Assembly (NCBI RefSeq): GCF_028023675.1 | Contig: NZ_JAQIOZ010000020.1 | Coordinates: 1-64,000, forward strand | Direction: 5' to 3' | Source: Primorskyibacter aestuariivivens | GTDB taxonomy: Bacteria > Pseudomonadota > Alphaproteobacteria > Rhodobacterales > Rhodobacteraceae | Length of the DNA: 64,000 bases | Shown: one piece after another, positions 8,631 through 18,005 of the stretch | Layout of the letters: every line of letters starts with the position of its first letter | Numbering within the stretch: position 1 is the first letter of the stretch | Translations under genes and position numbers: made by a program | The notes under the pieces: generated by a model | The model's input: only the letters and a program-made list of their open reading frames with translations | Databases searched by the model: none | Told to the model about the DNA's origin: nothing

Positions 8631-9944
8631 TCAGGCCAGCAATGCCATCGGATTTTCCAGCCCGTCCTTGATTGCGGCCAGCAGTTCCGCCCCAAGCGCG
8701 CCATCAATGACCCGGTGATCAACGCTGAGCGTCACGGACATGACCGTGGCGACGGCCAGTTCGCCATCTTCGCCCACCACCGGTTTCTTGACACCAGCCC
8801 CGACAGCAAGGATCGCGCCATGAGGCGGGTTGATCACGGCGTCGAAATTGTCGATGCCGAACATGCCGAGATTGGAGATGGCAAAGCTGCCGCCCTGATA
8901 TTCATGCGGGGCAAGCTTGCGGTCGCGGGCGCGGGTGGCGAGGTCTTTCATTTCCGCCGAGAGCGCGGAGAGCGATTTCTGATGTGCGTCTTTCAGGACC
9001 GGAGTGAACAGCCCGCCTTCGATGGCGACGGCGACGGCGACGTCCGAGGGGGTCAGTTTCAGGATCCGGTCACCGGCCCAGACTGCGTTGGCGTCGGGCA
9101 CTTGTTGAAGCGCGGCGGCGCAGGCCTTGATGATGAAATCATTGACCGACAGTTTCACGCCGCGGGACTCGAGCTGCTTGTTGATCTGGCTGCGGAACTT
9201 GAGCAGCGCGTCCAACTGAATGTCGCGGCGCAGGTAGAAATGCGGGATCTGCTGCTTGGCCTCGGTAAGCCGTGCGGCGATGGTCTTGCGCATGCCGTCA
9301 AGCGGCATTTCCTCATACTCACGGCCCTCATACATGGCGGCGATCTGGCTGGCAGAGGCGGGTTTGGGCGCGGGGGCCGCGGCTTGCGGGGCCGCGTCCG
9401 ATGCGGCGTGGGCCGGGGCCTCGGCTTTGGGTGCGGCGCTGGGGCTGGCCCCCTCCACATCCGCCTTGACGATGCGACCGCGCGGGCCGGAGCCTTTGAT
9501 CCGGCTCAGATCCAGCCCCTTGTCGGCGGCGATCCGGCGGGCCAGAGGCGAGGCGAAGATGCGGCCGCCGTCGGCGGAGGCGGGGGCAGGGGGTGCGGCT
9601 GTCTCGGAGCCCCCTGCGGGGGCCGCCTCGTCAGCCGCCTCGGCGGGCTGCGCCGCCTCGGGCGCTGGTGCGGATGCCTCGCCAATGTCATCGGCACTTT
9701 CACCCTCCTCCAGAAGCACTGCGATGGGCGTGTTCACCTTCACCGCCTCGGTGCCCTCGGAGACCAGCAATTTGCCGATCACGCCTTCGTCCACGGCTTC
9801 GAATTCCATCGTGGCCTTGTCCGTCTCAATCTCGGCCAGAAGGTCGCCGGAGGCCACGCTGTCGCCTTCCTTGACCAGCCATTTGGCAAGCGTGCCTTCT
9901 TCCATGGTGGGGGAAAGGGCGGGCATCAGGATTTCGGTGGGCAT
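8631..9944 (-). CDS. pdhC: Pyruvate dehydrogenase complex E2, dihydrolipoamide acetyltransferase
   Basis: 437 residues. E2 forms the core of the complex and transfers the acetyl group from lipoyl-lysine to CoA. It has one N-terminal lipoyl domain with the modified Lys43 in ETDKATM, an Ala/Pro/Glu-rich linker, a peripheral-subunit-binding domain ([17 protein letters not shown], about 131-165), a second Ala/Pro linker, and a catalytic domain ending in DHRVIDG with the active-site His near 410. It is the last gene of the pdhA-orf-pdhB-orf-pdhC unit. Its lipoyl domain is nearly identical to that of PdhB. Confidence 0.97.
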   Translation of the reverse strand: MPTEILMPALSPTMEEGTLAKWLVKEGDSVASGDLLAEIETDKATMEFEAVDEGVIGKLLVSEGTEAVKVNTPIAVLLEEGESADDIGEASAPAPEAAQPAEAADEAAPAGGSETAAPPAPASADGGRIFASPLARRIAADKGLDLSRIKGSGPRGRIVKADVEGASPSAAPKAEAPAHAASDAAPQAAAPAPKPASASQIAAMYEGREYEEMPLDGMRKTIAARLTEAKQQIPHFYLRRDIQLDALLKFRSQINKQLESRGVKLSVNDFIIKACAAALQQVPDANAVWAGDRILKLTPSDVAVAVAIEGGLFTPVLKDAHQKSLSALSAEMKDLATRARDRKLAPHEYQGGSFAISNLGMFGIDNFDAVINPPHGAILAVGAGVKKPVVGEDGELAVATVMSVTLSVDHRVIDGALGAELLAAIKDGLENPMALLA

Positions 9945-9980
9945 GGTCTTGTCTCCAAGTGCGGCGCGTGTGGCGGGGAC

Positions 9981-10035
9981 GGGGGCGAGGGGCCAGCCCC
10001 TCGCGCTCCCCGAGGTATTTTCAAACAGAAGAAGG
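9981..10035. repeat. CCCCGAGGTATTTT-type intergenic repeat, copy a
   Basis: On the plus strand an inverted repeat GAGGGGC-ca-GCCCCTC (9987-10002) is followed by CTCCCCGAGGTATTTT and CAAACAGAAGAAG. Related copies lie near 34350, 55110 and 62150. Here the CAGAAGAAG end overlaps the last codons of the 83-aa gene, so the repeat supplies that protein's C-terminus. It sits between that gene and pdhC. Confidence 0.7.
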
Positions 10036-10272
10036 GATCAGGGTGATCGTATCATAGGGCGGTTTCGGCGTCTGGCCGCTGGCCAGTTGGGTAATGGCGG
10101 TCTCGATTTTGCGTTTCTGCTGGGCGATGCCTTCATAGGCCTGCTGGTGTGACGGGCGGGTGCCGCGCTCGGAAAACAGCCGTTCGGGCACAAGCGCGCG
10201 CACCGGCGCGCCCGCCACATCAATCGCGATGCGATAGCTCTCGGTGTAGATATCGCGGCCCATGATCTCCAT
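10021..10272 (-). CDS. Conserved-looking 83-aa protein inside the pdh operon, function unknown
   Basis: I do not recognise the family. The protein is 83 residues, soluble, with an N-terminal [24 protein letters not shown] segment predicted as strands and a charged central helix ([18 protein letters not shown]). Its ATG overlaps the pdhB stop (ATGA), indicating translational coupling, and pdhC follows 76 bp later, so it is made with the complex subunits. The last residues (IPSSV) are encoded by the intergenic repeat that begins here, so the natural C-terminus may be slightly recent. Confidence 0.7.
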   Translation of the reverse strand: MEIMGRDIYTESYRIAIDVAGAPVRALVPERLFSERGTRPSHQQAYEGIAQQKRKIETAITQLASGQTPKPPYDTITLIPSSV

Positions 10273-11654
10273 CAGCGATAGGTGACCTTTTTCACCGCCT
10301 CGATCACCTCGGCGGTGGAGGTGAGGGCAAGTTTCTCAAGATTGGCGGCGTAGGGCATGGGCACGTCCTTGCCCGTGCAGTTGATGACGGGCGCATCGAG
10401 ATAATCAAACGCCTGTTCCATCAGCACTGCCGAGATGTGGTTGCCAATCGAGCCGACCGGGAAACCCTCTTCGACGGTGACGCAGCGGTTGGTTTTCTGC
10501 ACCGAAGAGATGATGGCGTCGGTGTCCATCGGGCGCAGGGTGCGCAAGTCGATCACTTCGGCGGAGATGCCCTCTTCGGCAAGCTTTTCCGCGGCTTCCA
10601 GCGCGTAAGTCATGCCGATGCCAAAGCTGACGATGGTCACATCCTCGCCTTCGCGCCAGATACGTGCCTTGCCGAAGGGGACGGTGTAATCGTCCAGTTT
10701 CGGCACGTCGAAGCTCTTGCCGTAGAGGATCTCGTTTTCGAGGAAGATCACCGGGTTCGGGTCGCGGATGGCGGATTTCAAAAGGCCTTTGGCGTCAGAG
10801 GCCGAATAGGGCATCACCACCTTGAGCCCGGGGATATGCGCGTACCAGGCGGCGTAATCCTGGCTGTGCTGGGCACCAACCCGGGCCGCCGCGCCATTGG
10901 GGCCGCGGAACACCATGGGCGCACCCATCTGGCCGCCCGACATGTAGAGCGTCTTGGCCGCCGAATTGATAATCTGGTCAATGGCTTGCATGGCGAAGTT
11001 AAACGTCATGAACTCGACGATCGGCCGCAACCCGCCAAAGGCGGCGCCGACAGCAATGCCGGTAAAGCCATGTTCGGTGATCGGCGTGTCGATCACCCGT
11101 TTGCCGCCGAACTCGTCCAGCAGCCCCTGGCTGATCTTGTAGGCACCCTGGTATTCGGCCACCTCCTCGCCCATCAGGTAGACGCTGTCATCGGCGCGCA
11201 TTTCCTCGGCCATGGCATCGCGCAGCGCCTCGCGCACGGTTTGCTGGGTCAGTTCGGTGCCCTCGGGCCAGTCCTGTTCGCGGTCAGGGGCCGGGGCGGC
11301 GGGGGCGGCTGCGACGGGTTCGTCGGGTGCGCGGGAGGGCGTGTCATCATCTGACGCGTCACCGTTGTCACCGCTTTCAGCGGAGCTGGACGATTGATCC
11401 TCCACCTCCTCCCCCTCTTCGACCAGAACGGCGATGGGGGTGTTGACCTTGACGGCTTCGGTGCCTTCGGAAATCAGCAATTTGCCGATAATGCCTTCGT
11501 CCACCGCCTCAAACTCCATCGTGGCTTTGTCGGTTTCGATCTCGGCGATGATGTCACCGGAAGAGACGGTGTCGCCCTCCTTGACCAGCCATTTGGCGAG
11601 CGTGCCTTCTTCCATCGTGGGCGACAGGGCGGGCATGAGGATTTCAGTAGCCAT
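10272..11654 (-). CDS. pdhB: Pyruvate dehydrogenase E1 beta subunit with N-terminal lipoyl domain
   Basis: 460 residues, about 130 longer than a plain E1 beta because residues 1-80 form a lipoyl domain with Lys43 in ETDKATM. An acidic, Ser/Pro-rich linker follows (about 80-125), then the transketolase-like pyrimidine-binding domain (from [12 protein letters not shown]) and the C-terminal domain. With PdhA it decarboxylates pyruvate using thiamine diphosphate and reductively acetylates lipoyl groups. A lipoylated E1 beta is known in several alphaproteobacteria. The gene lies 18 bp after a small membrane-protein gene and overlaps the next gene by four bases. Confidence 0.96.
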   Translation of the reverse strand: MATEILMPALSPTMEEGTLAKWLVKEGDTVSSGDIIAEIETDKATMEFEAVDEGIIGKLLISEGTEAVKVNTPIAVLVEEGEEVEDQSSSSAESGDNGDASDDDTPSRAPDEPVAAAPAAPAPDREQDWPEGTELTQQTVREALRDAMAEEMRADDSVYLMGEEVAEYQGAYKISQGLLDEFGGKRVIDTPITEHGFTGIAVGAAFGGLRPIVEFMTFNFAMQAIDQIINSAAKTLYMSGGQMGAPMVFRGPNGAAARVGAQHSQDYAAWYAHIPGLKVVMPYSASDAKGLLKSAIRDPNPVIFLENEILYGKSFDVPKLDDYTVPFGKARIWREGEDVTIVSFGIGMTYALEAAEKLAEEGISAEVIDLRTLRPMDTDAIISSVQKTNRCVTVEEGFPVGSIGNHISAVLMEQAFDYLDAPVINCTGKDVPMPYAANLEKLALTSTAEVIEAVKKVTYR

Positions 11655-11672
11655 GGGTCACACCGTATTTGT

Positions 11673-12137
11673 TCAGTTTAAGACTTGCGATAGTTGCGGC
11701 GGGATGCCGCCCAAGATCAACATCTTTACCAGCAGGAACACCAGCGAGATCAGAATGTAGATCAAGAATTCGACGATCTCGACCATGAGCCAGCGCCACA
11801 TGGCGATCATGTCGCCGTCTTCGTTGGCGACAAACAGCGTCAGCAAGATCAGCTTGAGCGCCGTAGACCCCACGGACAGCAACAGCAAGGGAACCATCGG
11901 CAGGGTTTCGACAACCACCGGGTCGAGAAAGCCCAGATAGGCCATGCCCACGATCATGATAAGCGCGTGCAACACATGGACGAAGAGCAGGATCCAGAAA
12001 GATACCTTGATATTGTAGATCGCCGACATCAGCCATTTCAGCACCAGCGACGGGATCAGCGAAGAAATGACCGCGCCGATGGCCATGAAAGCCAGAAGCG
12101 GCGAGGCCAGCAACTGGTCTAGCTCTTGTGCCGTCAT
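11673..12137 (-). CDS. Four-helix membrane protein inside the pdh operon, function unknown
   Basis: A 154-residue polytopic protein with hydrophobic stretches near 14-32, 45-70, 80-100 and 120-145, and a polar loop VANEDGDMIAMWRW before the last helix. No signal peptide or catalytic motif is visible and I do not recognise the family. It sits between pdhA (31 bp upstream) and pdhB (18 bp downstream) on the same strand, so it is co-transcribed with the pyruvate dehydrogenase genes. A membrane protein is an unusual guest in such an operon; a functional link is inference. Confidence 0.75.
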   Translation of the reverse strand: MTAQELDQLLASPLLAFMAIGAVISSLIPSLVLKWLMSAIYNIKVSFWILLFVHVLHALIMIVGMAYLGFLDPVVVETLPMVPLLLLSVGSTALKLILLTLFVANEDGDMIAMWRWLMVEIVEFLIYILISLVFLLVKMLILGGIPPQLSQVLN

Positions 12138-12168
12138 GGAAATGAAACCCCGGGTTCAGCACAGCAGA

Positions 12169-13164
12169 TCATGCTTCTGCGTAGATATCCGTCCAGAGCT
12201 CGCTCAGGTCGGGTTCGGGGCTTTCGCGGGCGAAATCGGCACTGGCATTGACCACCTGCTTGATCTCTTTGTCGATGGCCTTGATATCCTCCTCGGAGGC
12301 ATGTTTGCCCTGCAAGAGCATCTCGCGCACATGTTCGATGGGGTCGCGCTCTTCGCGCATTTTCTGCACCTCTTCGCGGGTGCGGTATTTCGCCGGGTCC
12401 GACATCGAGTGGCCGCGGTAGCGGTAGGTCTTGATCTCAAGGATATAGGGACCCTTGCCGTCACGACAGTGTTTGACGGCCTTGAGACCTGCATCACGCA
12501 CGGCCAGCACATCCATCCCGTCCACCACCTCGCCGGGGATGCCAAAGGCCTCGCCTCGGATGTAGAGATCGGGGGTGGAGGTGGAGCGTTTCTGGGCGGT
12601 TCCCATGGCGTACTGGTTGTTTTCAATGACGAAAATCACCGGCAGGGACCAGAGTGCGGCCATGTTGAATGTCTCGTAGACCTGGCCCTGGTTGGCGGCA
12701 CCATCGCCGAAATAGGTAAAGGTCACACGACCATTTTCGCGGTACTTGTCGGCAAAGGCCAGACCCGCACCAATCGGCACCTGCGCGCCGACGATGCCGT
12801 GACCACCATAGAAATGTTTCTCTTTCGAGAACATGTGCATGGAGCCGCCCTTGCCCTTGGAATAGCCGCCCTCGCGGCCCGTGAGCTCGGCCATCACGCC
12901 ATTGGGGTCCATGCCGCAGGCCAGCATATGACCGTGGTCGCGGTACGAGGTGACACGCTTGTCGCCCTCCTCGGCGGCGGCTTCCAGCCCCACCACAACC
13001 GCTTCCTGACCGATATAGAGGTGACAGAAACCACCGATCAGCCCCATGCCATAGAGTTGTCCGGCTTTCTCCTCGAAGCGGCGGATCAGCAGCATATCCC
13101 GATAATACTGCGTCAGATCTTCACTGGAGACGTTGGGTTTTTTCGTCGCTTTGCGCGCGGCCAT
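12169..13164 (-). CDS. pdhA: Pyruvate dehydrogenase E1 alpha subunit
   Basis: 331 residues from the ATG at 13164, chosen because GGAGG lies six bases upstream; an upstream in-frame start at 13203 would lie within the palindromic operator. E1 alpha binds thiamine diphosphate. The motif GDGAANQGQVYE ... IENNQYAMGT is present, as are the phosphorylation-loop region TYRYRGHSMSDP and the N-terminal YYRDMLLIRRFEEKAGQLYGMG. It is the first gene of the pdh operon and its promoter region contains a LacI-type palindrome at 13186-13203. Confidence 0.96.
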   Translation of the reverse strand: MAARKATKKPNVSSEDLTQYYRDMLLIRRFEEKAGQLYGMGLIGGFCHLYIGQEAVVVGLEAAAEEGDKRVTSYRDHGHMLACGMDPNGVMAELTGREGGYSKGKGGSMHMFSKEKHFYGGHGIVGAQVPIGAGLAFADKYRENGRVTFTYFGDGAANQGQVYETFNMAALWSLPVIFVIENNQYAMGTAQKRSTSTPDLYIRGEAFGIPGEVVDGMDVLAVRDAGLKAVKHCRDGKGPYILEIKTYRYRGHSMSDPAKYRTREEVQKMREERDPIEHVREMLLQGKHASEEDIKAIDKEIKQVVNASADFARESPEPDLSELWTDIYAEA

Positions 13165-13185
13165 ACGGCACCTCCCCATGACGTT

Positions 13186-13203
13186 TTGTTTAGCGTTAAA
13201 CAA
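13186..13203. promoter_or_regulatory. LacI-family-like palindromic operator upstream of pdhA
   Basis: TTGTTTAGCGTTAAACAA has perfect 7-bp arms around GCGT. It begins 22 bp before the pdhA ATG. Its core resembles the GTTAGCGCTAAC sites upstream of zwf and eno in this window, pointing to a common carbon-metabolism regulator of the CceR type known from Rhodobacter sphaeroides. Confidence 0.5.
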
Positions 13204-13337
13204 TAGCCTAGCCCAAGGAGGGGGGATGGGGGAAGAGGGTAATTTTGCCGTCAGGTTCGGGTGCGAGCCGGGCTGTGCTACACTTGTTCAGGATGTTTTG
13301 AACCGCGACGCGCGCCGAAACGCAACAGGGGGACGCC

Positions 13338-14813
13338 ATGAACCAGCCAATACAGAACGCGCATGAAGAAACACTGGACCCGCAGGATTGGGACGCGGTC
13401 GAACGGCTCGGGCTGCAGATCATGCGCGAGGCGGTGGCCCATGTTCGCGACGTCCGGGACCGTCCGATCTGGCGCAATCCGACCGAAGAGATACGCGCGG
13501 GTTTTGCCGCGCCGCTGCCGCGGTCCGGCACCGCACTTGAGACGGTCTATGGTGAACTGACCGAGACGCTGTTGCCCTATCCGCTGGGCAATATCCATCC
13601 GCGCTACTGGATGTGGTACATGGGCGCGGGCACCTTTGGCGGCGCGCTGGCGGATTTTCTGGCGGCGATTGACGGCTCCAACCTGGGCGGCGGCAATAAC
13701 GCGGCGGCCTTGATGGACAATCAGGTCATCGCATGGCTCAAGCAGATGATGGGGTTCCCCGAAAGCGCCTCGGGCACACTGACCAGCGGCGGGTCGATGG
13801 CCAATATCATCGGTCTCACGGTGGCGCGCAACGCCAAGGCCGGGGTGGATATCCGCGAGGAAGGCGTCGCCGCCATGCCCCAACCGCTGCGCTACTACGC
13901 CTCGGATCAGGTGCATTCCTGCCACCAGAAGGGAATGGAACTGCTCGGGCTGGGGAACAAGACGCTGCGGCGAATCCCCTCGGGGGCGGATCTGCGCATG
14001 GATATGGCGGCCCTGCGCGATGCTATCGCCGAGGATCGCGCTGCGGGCTATCGCCCGGCCTGTGTCATCGCCACTGCCGGGACGGTGAATACCGGCGCGA
14101 TCGACCCTCTGACAGAGATCGCAGATCTCTGCGCGGGCGAGGACATGTGGTTTCACGTGGATGGCTGCATCGGGGCGCTGATTGCCATTGCGCCGCGGTA
14201 TCGGCACCTGATGGCCGGGCTGGAGCGCGCGGATTCCATGGCGCTTGATCCGCACAAGCTCCTGCATGTGCCGTTCGAGGCGGGCTGCGCGCTGGTGCGC
14301 GACGCCGACCGGCACCGCGGGACCTTTGCCGTGCATCCCGAATATCTCGAAGACAAGCCGCGCGGCATCGCTTCGGCGGAATATCTTCAGGATTACGGCG
14401 CGCAGACCTCGCGCGGGTTCCGTGCGCTCAAGGTCTGGATGACGCTCAAGGAGCATGGCGTCGACAAACTGGGTCGTCTGATCGACCAGAATATCGATCA
14501 GACCCATGCGCTGGCGGCGCTGATCGATGCGGAGCCGCTGCTCAAACGGGTGAGCGACGTGGCCGTGGACATTGTCTGTTTCCGCTATGAGCCGGAGCCG
14601 AGGATGAGCGATGAGGCGCTTTGTGATCTGAATACCGAAATCATGCTGCGCCTTCAGGAAGAGGGGATTGCCGCCTTTTCCGACACGCGGGTCAAGGGGC
14701 GCCATTGCCTGCGCGTGGCAATCTGCAACCACCGCACGACGCGGACGGATCTGGAGCTTGTCGTGCGCGAGATCTGCCGGATCGGGGCAGAGCTGCGGGC
14801 AGAAACGCGTTAG
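13338..14813 (+). CDS. PLP-dependent group II decarboxylase (aromatic/acidic amino acid decarboxylase family)
   Basis: 491 residues of the fold-type I group II decarboxylase family (DOPA/tyrosine/glutamate decarboxylases). The PLP lysine is in DPHKLLHVP at Lys307. Upstream are the substrate loop HPRYWMWYMGAG, the TSGGSMAN phosphate-binding segment (near 150-160) and HVDGCIGA, equivalent to the HVDAA motif that holds the pyridine ring. Substrate cannot be assigned from sequence. The start follows CAGGGGGACGCC. The stop overlaps the ftsB stop on the other strand by four bases. Confidence 0.88.
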   Translation: MNQPIQNAHEETLDPQDWDAVERLGLQIMREAVAHVRDVRDRPIWRNPTEEIRAGFAAPLPRSGTALETVYGELTETLLPYPLGNIHPRYWMWYMGAGTFGGALADFLAAIDGSNLGGGNNAAALMDNQVIAWLKQMMGFPESASGTLTSGGSMANIIGLTVARNAKAGVDIREEGVAAMPQPLRYYASDQVHSCHQKGMELLGLGNKTLRRIPSGADLRMDMAALRDAIAEDRAAGYRPACVIATAGTVNTGAIDPLTEIADLCAGEDMWFHVDGCIGALIAIAPRYRHLMAGLERADSMALDPHKLLHVPFEAGCALVRDADRHRGTFAVHPEYLEDKPRGIASAEYLQDYGAQTSRGFRALKVWMTLKEHGVDKLGRLIDQNIDQTHALAALIDAEPLLKRVSDVAVDIVCFRYEPEPRMSDEALCDLNTEIMLRLQEEGIAAFSDTRVKGRHCLRVAICNHRTTRTDLELVVREICRIGAELRAETR

Positions 14814-15112
14814 CGAATGACGATCTCGTCGGTGCGGATCAGCCCCAGCACATCGCGGGCCTGCTGATCCAGCAGGTCCAGATCAAGATAGGCGTCCGAC
14901 AGGCGGTGGGTGAGGTTTTCCATTCGGGTCACCTCGGCGCGCAACTGATCGCGTTCTGCGGTGAGGCGCGCCGCCTCGTCGAGGATCTCGGCACGTCGGA
15001 ACAGGCCGTAATCCCCTTGCACAGCGGCAAAGGTGAAATAGGCACCCAAGGTAAAGGCCACGGCAAAAACGCCGAGCGGGACAAGATTTCGGTGGGTACG
15101 ACGCTGGGTCAT
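14810..15112 (-). CDS. ftsB: FtsB/DivIC-type septum formation initiator
   Basis: A 100-residue bitopic protein: short cytoplasmic start, one transmembrane helix (LVPLGVFAVAFTLGAYFTFA, about 11-30), then a periplasmic coiled coil (about 38-70, RAEILDEAARLTAERDQLRAEV) and a C-terminal YLDLDLLDQQARDVLGL segment typical of FtsB. In the divisome FtsB forms a complex with FtsL and FtsQ. In related genomes this gene lies between eno and pdhA; here it is near pdhA but separated by the decarboxylase, and eno is 17 kb away. Confidence 0.88.
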   Translation of the reverse strand: MTQRRTHRNLVPLGVFAVAFTLGAYFTFAAVQGDYGLFRRAEILDEAARLTAERDQLRAEVTRMENLTHRLSDAYLDLDLLDQQARDVLGLIRTDEIVIR

Positions 15113-15306
15113 CTGCTGCCTCTTCGCATCTCTCTCGGATGCTGTTCGCAGACTATGTCACATGCAATTTGTCCTGTGAAACCCGTTTTGCGTGACGGCG
15201 GAAAATATGTGATCTTTTGGCCATCCCCTGGGCGCCGTTGCGCTCTTATGCCGGGGCAGATGCGATCCCGCTTTTGGTTGGTCATGCCCCGCGCTACACG
15301 TGGGAC

Positions 15307-16302
15307 ATGAAACATTTGATATGTGTTCTTTTGTGTGTCGCGGCTGTTGCGGGCTGTGCGCCGCGCGGCTTTCTGCAGCGCGTGCCCGAACCGGTTGCGG
15401 TCCCCGCGGCCGAGGCCGTCGTGCAGCCCGTGTTTGTCGCGTCGAACCGCATGGCGCTGGTTGAAAACGGGGTGCAGTTCGGGCCGCTGCGCTCCGACAG
15501 GACGCATTTTTCCCGGCTTGATATTTCGATCCCGCCGCTGCACGAGTCGGGCCGCATCGAATGGCCCGAGGGACAGGCCGCGAGTCCAGAACAGCATTTC
15601 GTGCTGAAATCCGCCGTAAGCTACGGAAACACAAAGACATTTGACAACGCATTGTCCGCGGCGCCCGGCGGGCGGGACGAGGTCATCCTGTTTGTGCATG
15701 GCTACAATGTGAACCATGCCGAAGCGGCCTATCGGTTGGCCCAGATTGCCCACGATTACGAGGCAACCGTGCCGGTTATCTCCTTCTCATGGCCGTCAGA
15801 GGGCTCGGCGGGGGGGTACGTCTATGACCGCGACAGCGTGATCTATTCCCGCGACGCGTTGGAAACCCTGCTGCTGGAGTTGACGGGCAGCGGTCGCAAG
15901 GTACTGCTGGTCGCCCATTCCATGGGCTCGCAGTTGGTGGTGGAGACCCTGCGGCAAATGTCCATTGGCGGGCGCGGCGCGGTGTTTCGTCATCTGTCGG
16001 GGGTGGCGCTGATTTCGCCGGATATCGATCCGGAGGTTTTCATGCGACAGGCGCAGCGGATCAAACCGTTTCCGCAGCCCTTTGTGCTGGCCGTGTCAGC
16101 ACGCGACCGTGTTCTGGGGCTATCCGCGTGGCTGGCGGGAAAACCCCGCCGTCTGGGTGCAATCACCTCGAGCGACGGGCTTGAGGGGCTGCCGGTGCAG
16201 ATTGTCGATCTGACTCCGTTTACCGGGTTGCGCGCCGGGGGACATGACGCGGCCTTTACAGCCCCCAAGGCGATTGCGCTGCTGCGTGGGCTGTCGCGCT
16301 GA
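15307..16302 (+). CDS. Lipoprotein alpha/beta hydrolase (DUF900 family)
   Basis: 331 residues from the ATG at 15307; earlier in-frame starts would place the signal sequence internally. The N-terminus MKHLICVLLCVAAVAGC is a lipoprotein signal with the lipidated Cys at residue 17. The mature part is an alpha/beta hydrolase of the DUF900 type: the oxyanion region FVHGYNVNHAEA, then VISFSWPSEGS, the nucleophile elbow VAHSMGS and a late His in GGHDAAF. It is likely an envelope-anchored serine hydrolase of unknown substrate. Confidence 0.88.
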   Translation: MKHLICVLLCVAAVAGCAPRGFLQRVPEPVAVPAAEAVVQPVFVASNRMALVENGVQFGPLRSDRTHFSRLDISIPPLHESGRIEWPEGQAASPEQHFVLKSAVSYGNTKTFDNALSAAPGGRDEVILFVHGYNVNHAEAAYRLAQIAHDYEATVPVISFSWPSEGSAGGYVYDRDSVIYSRDALETLLLELTGSGRKVLLVAHSMGSQLVVETLRQMSIGGRGAVFRHLSGVALISPDIDPEVFMRQAQRIKPFPQPFVLAVSARDRVLGLSAWLAGKPRRLGAITSSDGLEGLPVQIVDLTPFTGLRAGGHDAAFTAPKAIALLRGLSR

Positions 16303-16423
16303 CACGGCGGCGGGGCGCTGAACAGGCAAGGTTGACGGTGGCCGTCACAAGGCTTGGAATGCGCGCGATTTGGGATCGGGGCCGCAGATGTGCTATTCTC
16401 CGAATTTTATCGGAGGGATAGCT

Positions 16424-17293
16424 ATGTCACTGGACGAGTCGACCGATACAGAGTTCGTGCGTTTCTGGAACGAGGTACTTGGACCGAAATTTACCAAATA
16501 TCGCCATATCCTGCAGGGCGGGCTGTCGCGCCATTCGGCGGCAGTGATCCCGGAACTTCCGCTTGAAACGGGGATGTCGGTTCTCGATGTCGGATGTGGC
16601 TGGGGCGATTTGTCGATACAGGTGGCCGAGATTGTCGGCCCCGATGGCCGTGTGCTGGGCATGGATTGTGTAGATGCTTTCCTTGAGGAGGCCCGCAAGG
16701 ATGCACACGCTGCAGGTCTGACGAATGTCACGTTTGAGCGGGGCGATGCCGAGATTGCCTTGCCCGAAAATGCATTTGATTATGTCGTGTCCCGTTTCGG
16801 GACCATGTTTTTTGCAAACCCCGTGGCCGCGCTGCGGCGCATGCGCCTTGCGTTGAAACCGGGCGGTCAGATGACCCATATCGTCTGGCGCCGTCGCGAG
16901 GATAACCCAGCATGGCAGGCGGCCAAGGATATTGCGCTCAGGCACCTGCCGGAGCCGGGGGCGGATGCTGATACCTGCGGTCCTGGCCCGTTTTCCATGG
17001 GCAATCCCGAGATCGTGGGCTCCATGATGAAAAGCGCAGGCTACGAGGATACGACGTTCACGCGCGTGGATGAGAAGATCATGGTTGGCACCACGCCGGA
17101 CGAATGTATCGAGTTTGCGCTGGCGATTGGACCGGCAGGCGAAGTCTATCGCGAGGCTGGTGATCTGGCCGAGGAAAAGCGTCCCGGGATCGTTGCCGAT
17201 ATGAAAGCCTTTTTCGAAAGCCAGGAACGCGATGATGTCGGGATATGGGTGCCGACATCATCCTGGGTGATCACGGCGCGCAACCCCGGATAA
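16424..17293 (+). CDS. Class I SAM-dependent methyltransferase
   Basis: 289 residues from the ATG at 16424, which has GGAGGGA eight bases upstream; an upstream start at 16370 is less likely. Motif I is VLDVGCGWGDL, followed by the acidic residue of strand 2 (VLGMDCVDAF), FERGDAEIALPENAFDYVVSRFG (motif II region) and a post-motif LKPGGQM. This is a UbiE/Methyltransf_25-like enzyme. The substrate is not evident and the neighbours give no clue. Confidence 0.85.
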   Translation: MSLDESTDTEFVRFWNEVLGPKFTKYRHILQGGLSRHSAAVIPELPLETGMSVLDVGCGWGDLSIQVAEIVGPDGRVLGMDCVDAFLEEARKDAHAAGLTNVTFERGDAEIALPENAFDYVVSRFGTMFFANPVAALRRMRLALKPGGQMTHIVWRRREDNPAWQAAKDIALRHLPEPGADADTCGPGPFSMGNPEIVGSMMKSAGYEDTTFTRVDEKIMVGTTPDECIEFALAIGPAGEVYREAGDLAEEKRPGIVADMKAFFESQERDDVGIWVPTSSWVITARNPG

Positions 17294-17398
17294 GCTTAAA
17301 GCGCCGCGTTGCTGCAGCGTTCCTCGGCGTCTGCCATGGAGCCGGTGTTTGCCGGTTGCTCACGGGCCGCCGCTGGTCGTGGACGACTCATACGGAGC

Positions 17399-17668
17399 TC
17401 ATACGGGGCCGTCTCGTGGTATGTCACGATTTCGCAACATGTGGTCCGTTGCACAGTACGGGCCCATTTTTTCTTTGTGACACCGGTCTCCGCTCTGACC
17501 CTCTTCAAGGGGCATATGTGCCAGCGTCATCACCGGCACCTCGCGTTTCAGTTTGCCCTCAAATTCGGCAAAGACGGGGTCCACGTCTTCGGTGAGTGCC
17601 TCGTGAAGTTCGGAAAAGTCGCGGCTGACAAAGGGCTTGCTGCCCTCAAGGATGAATAATCCATACAT
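17399..17668 (-). CDS. Small hypothetical protein downstream of a YdcH-like gene
   Basis: 89 residues from the ATG at 17668 (one base after the stop of the DUF465 gene, GGGGAG ten bases upstream). The N-terminal half (MYGLFILEGSKPFVSRDF ... EFEGKLKREVPVMTLAHMP) looks like a genuine small domain. The second half has less typical codon use and composition, so the true 3' end could be altered by a frameshift. I do not recognise the family. Confidence 0.5.
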   Translation of the reverse strand: MYGLFILEGSKPFVSRDFSELHEALTEDVDPVFAEFEGKLKREVPVMTLAHMPLEEGQSGDRCHKEKMGPYCATDHMLRNRDIPRDGPV

Positions 17669-17669
17669 G

Positions 17670-17915
17670 TTATGCGGTCTCCCCATGCGAGCGGTGGCCC
17701 GAAAGCCGTTGTCCCAGCGCGCGCAAGATTCCCTCATAGCGCGCCATCTCGTCCTTGATCATCAGCTTGTGCCGCTTGAGACGGCCCAGCGTGGCGCTGT
17801 CCGGCGCGGGGCGGGACAATTCCTTGCCAATCCGCGTGTCCAGCTCCGAATGACGTTGACGCAGCGCTGTGATCCGGGCGGCGAGCGACGCGGTCGAGGA
17901 CGGTGTCTTGGGCAT
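17670..17915 (-). CDS. YdcH-like DUF465 protein
   Basis: 81 residues from the ATG at 17915. The sequence is a helical hairpin with the DUF465 pattern: RITALRQRHSELDTRI, then LGRLKRHKLMIKDEMARYEGIL. These are small basic cytoplasmic proteins of unknown function, common in alphaproteobacteria. It is divergent from the LysR regulator (107 bp between starts), and the 89-aa ORF follows one base after its stop. Confidence 0.85.
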   Translation of the reverse strand: MPKTPSSTASLAARITALRQRHSELDTRIGKELSRPAPDSATLGRLKRHKLMIKDEMARYEGILRALGQRLSGHRSHGETA

Positions 17916-18005
17916 GAAGCGGTCTCCTGTCTTGGGTTTGATGTTTACAGCATTGAAAATGGCGGCGGTGGGCGCAGATAAAAGACAAAGCAAACTGAAG
18001 TTTCG

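Noticed and set aside
8439-10046. 535-codon plus-strand open frame over pdhC
   Set aside because: It is antisense to the lipoyl, linker and catalytic domains of E2; the Gly-rich sequence comes from the reversed Ala/Pro linkers.
17309-17659. Plus-strand ORF opposite the 89-aa gene
   Set aside because: It has no ribosome site or recognisable domain and lies antisense to the more plausible minus-strand pair.
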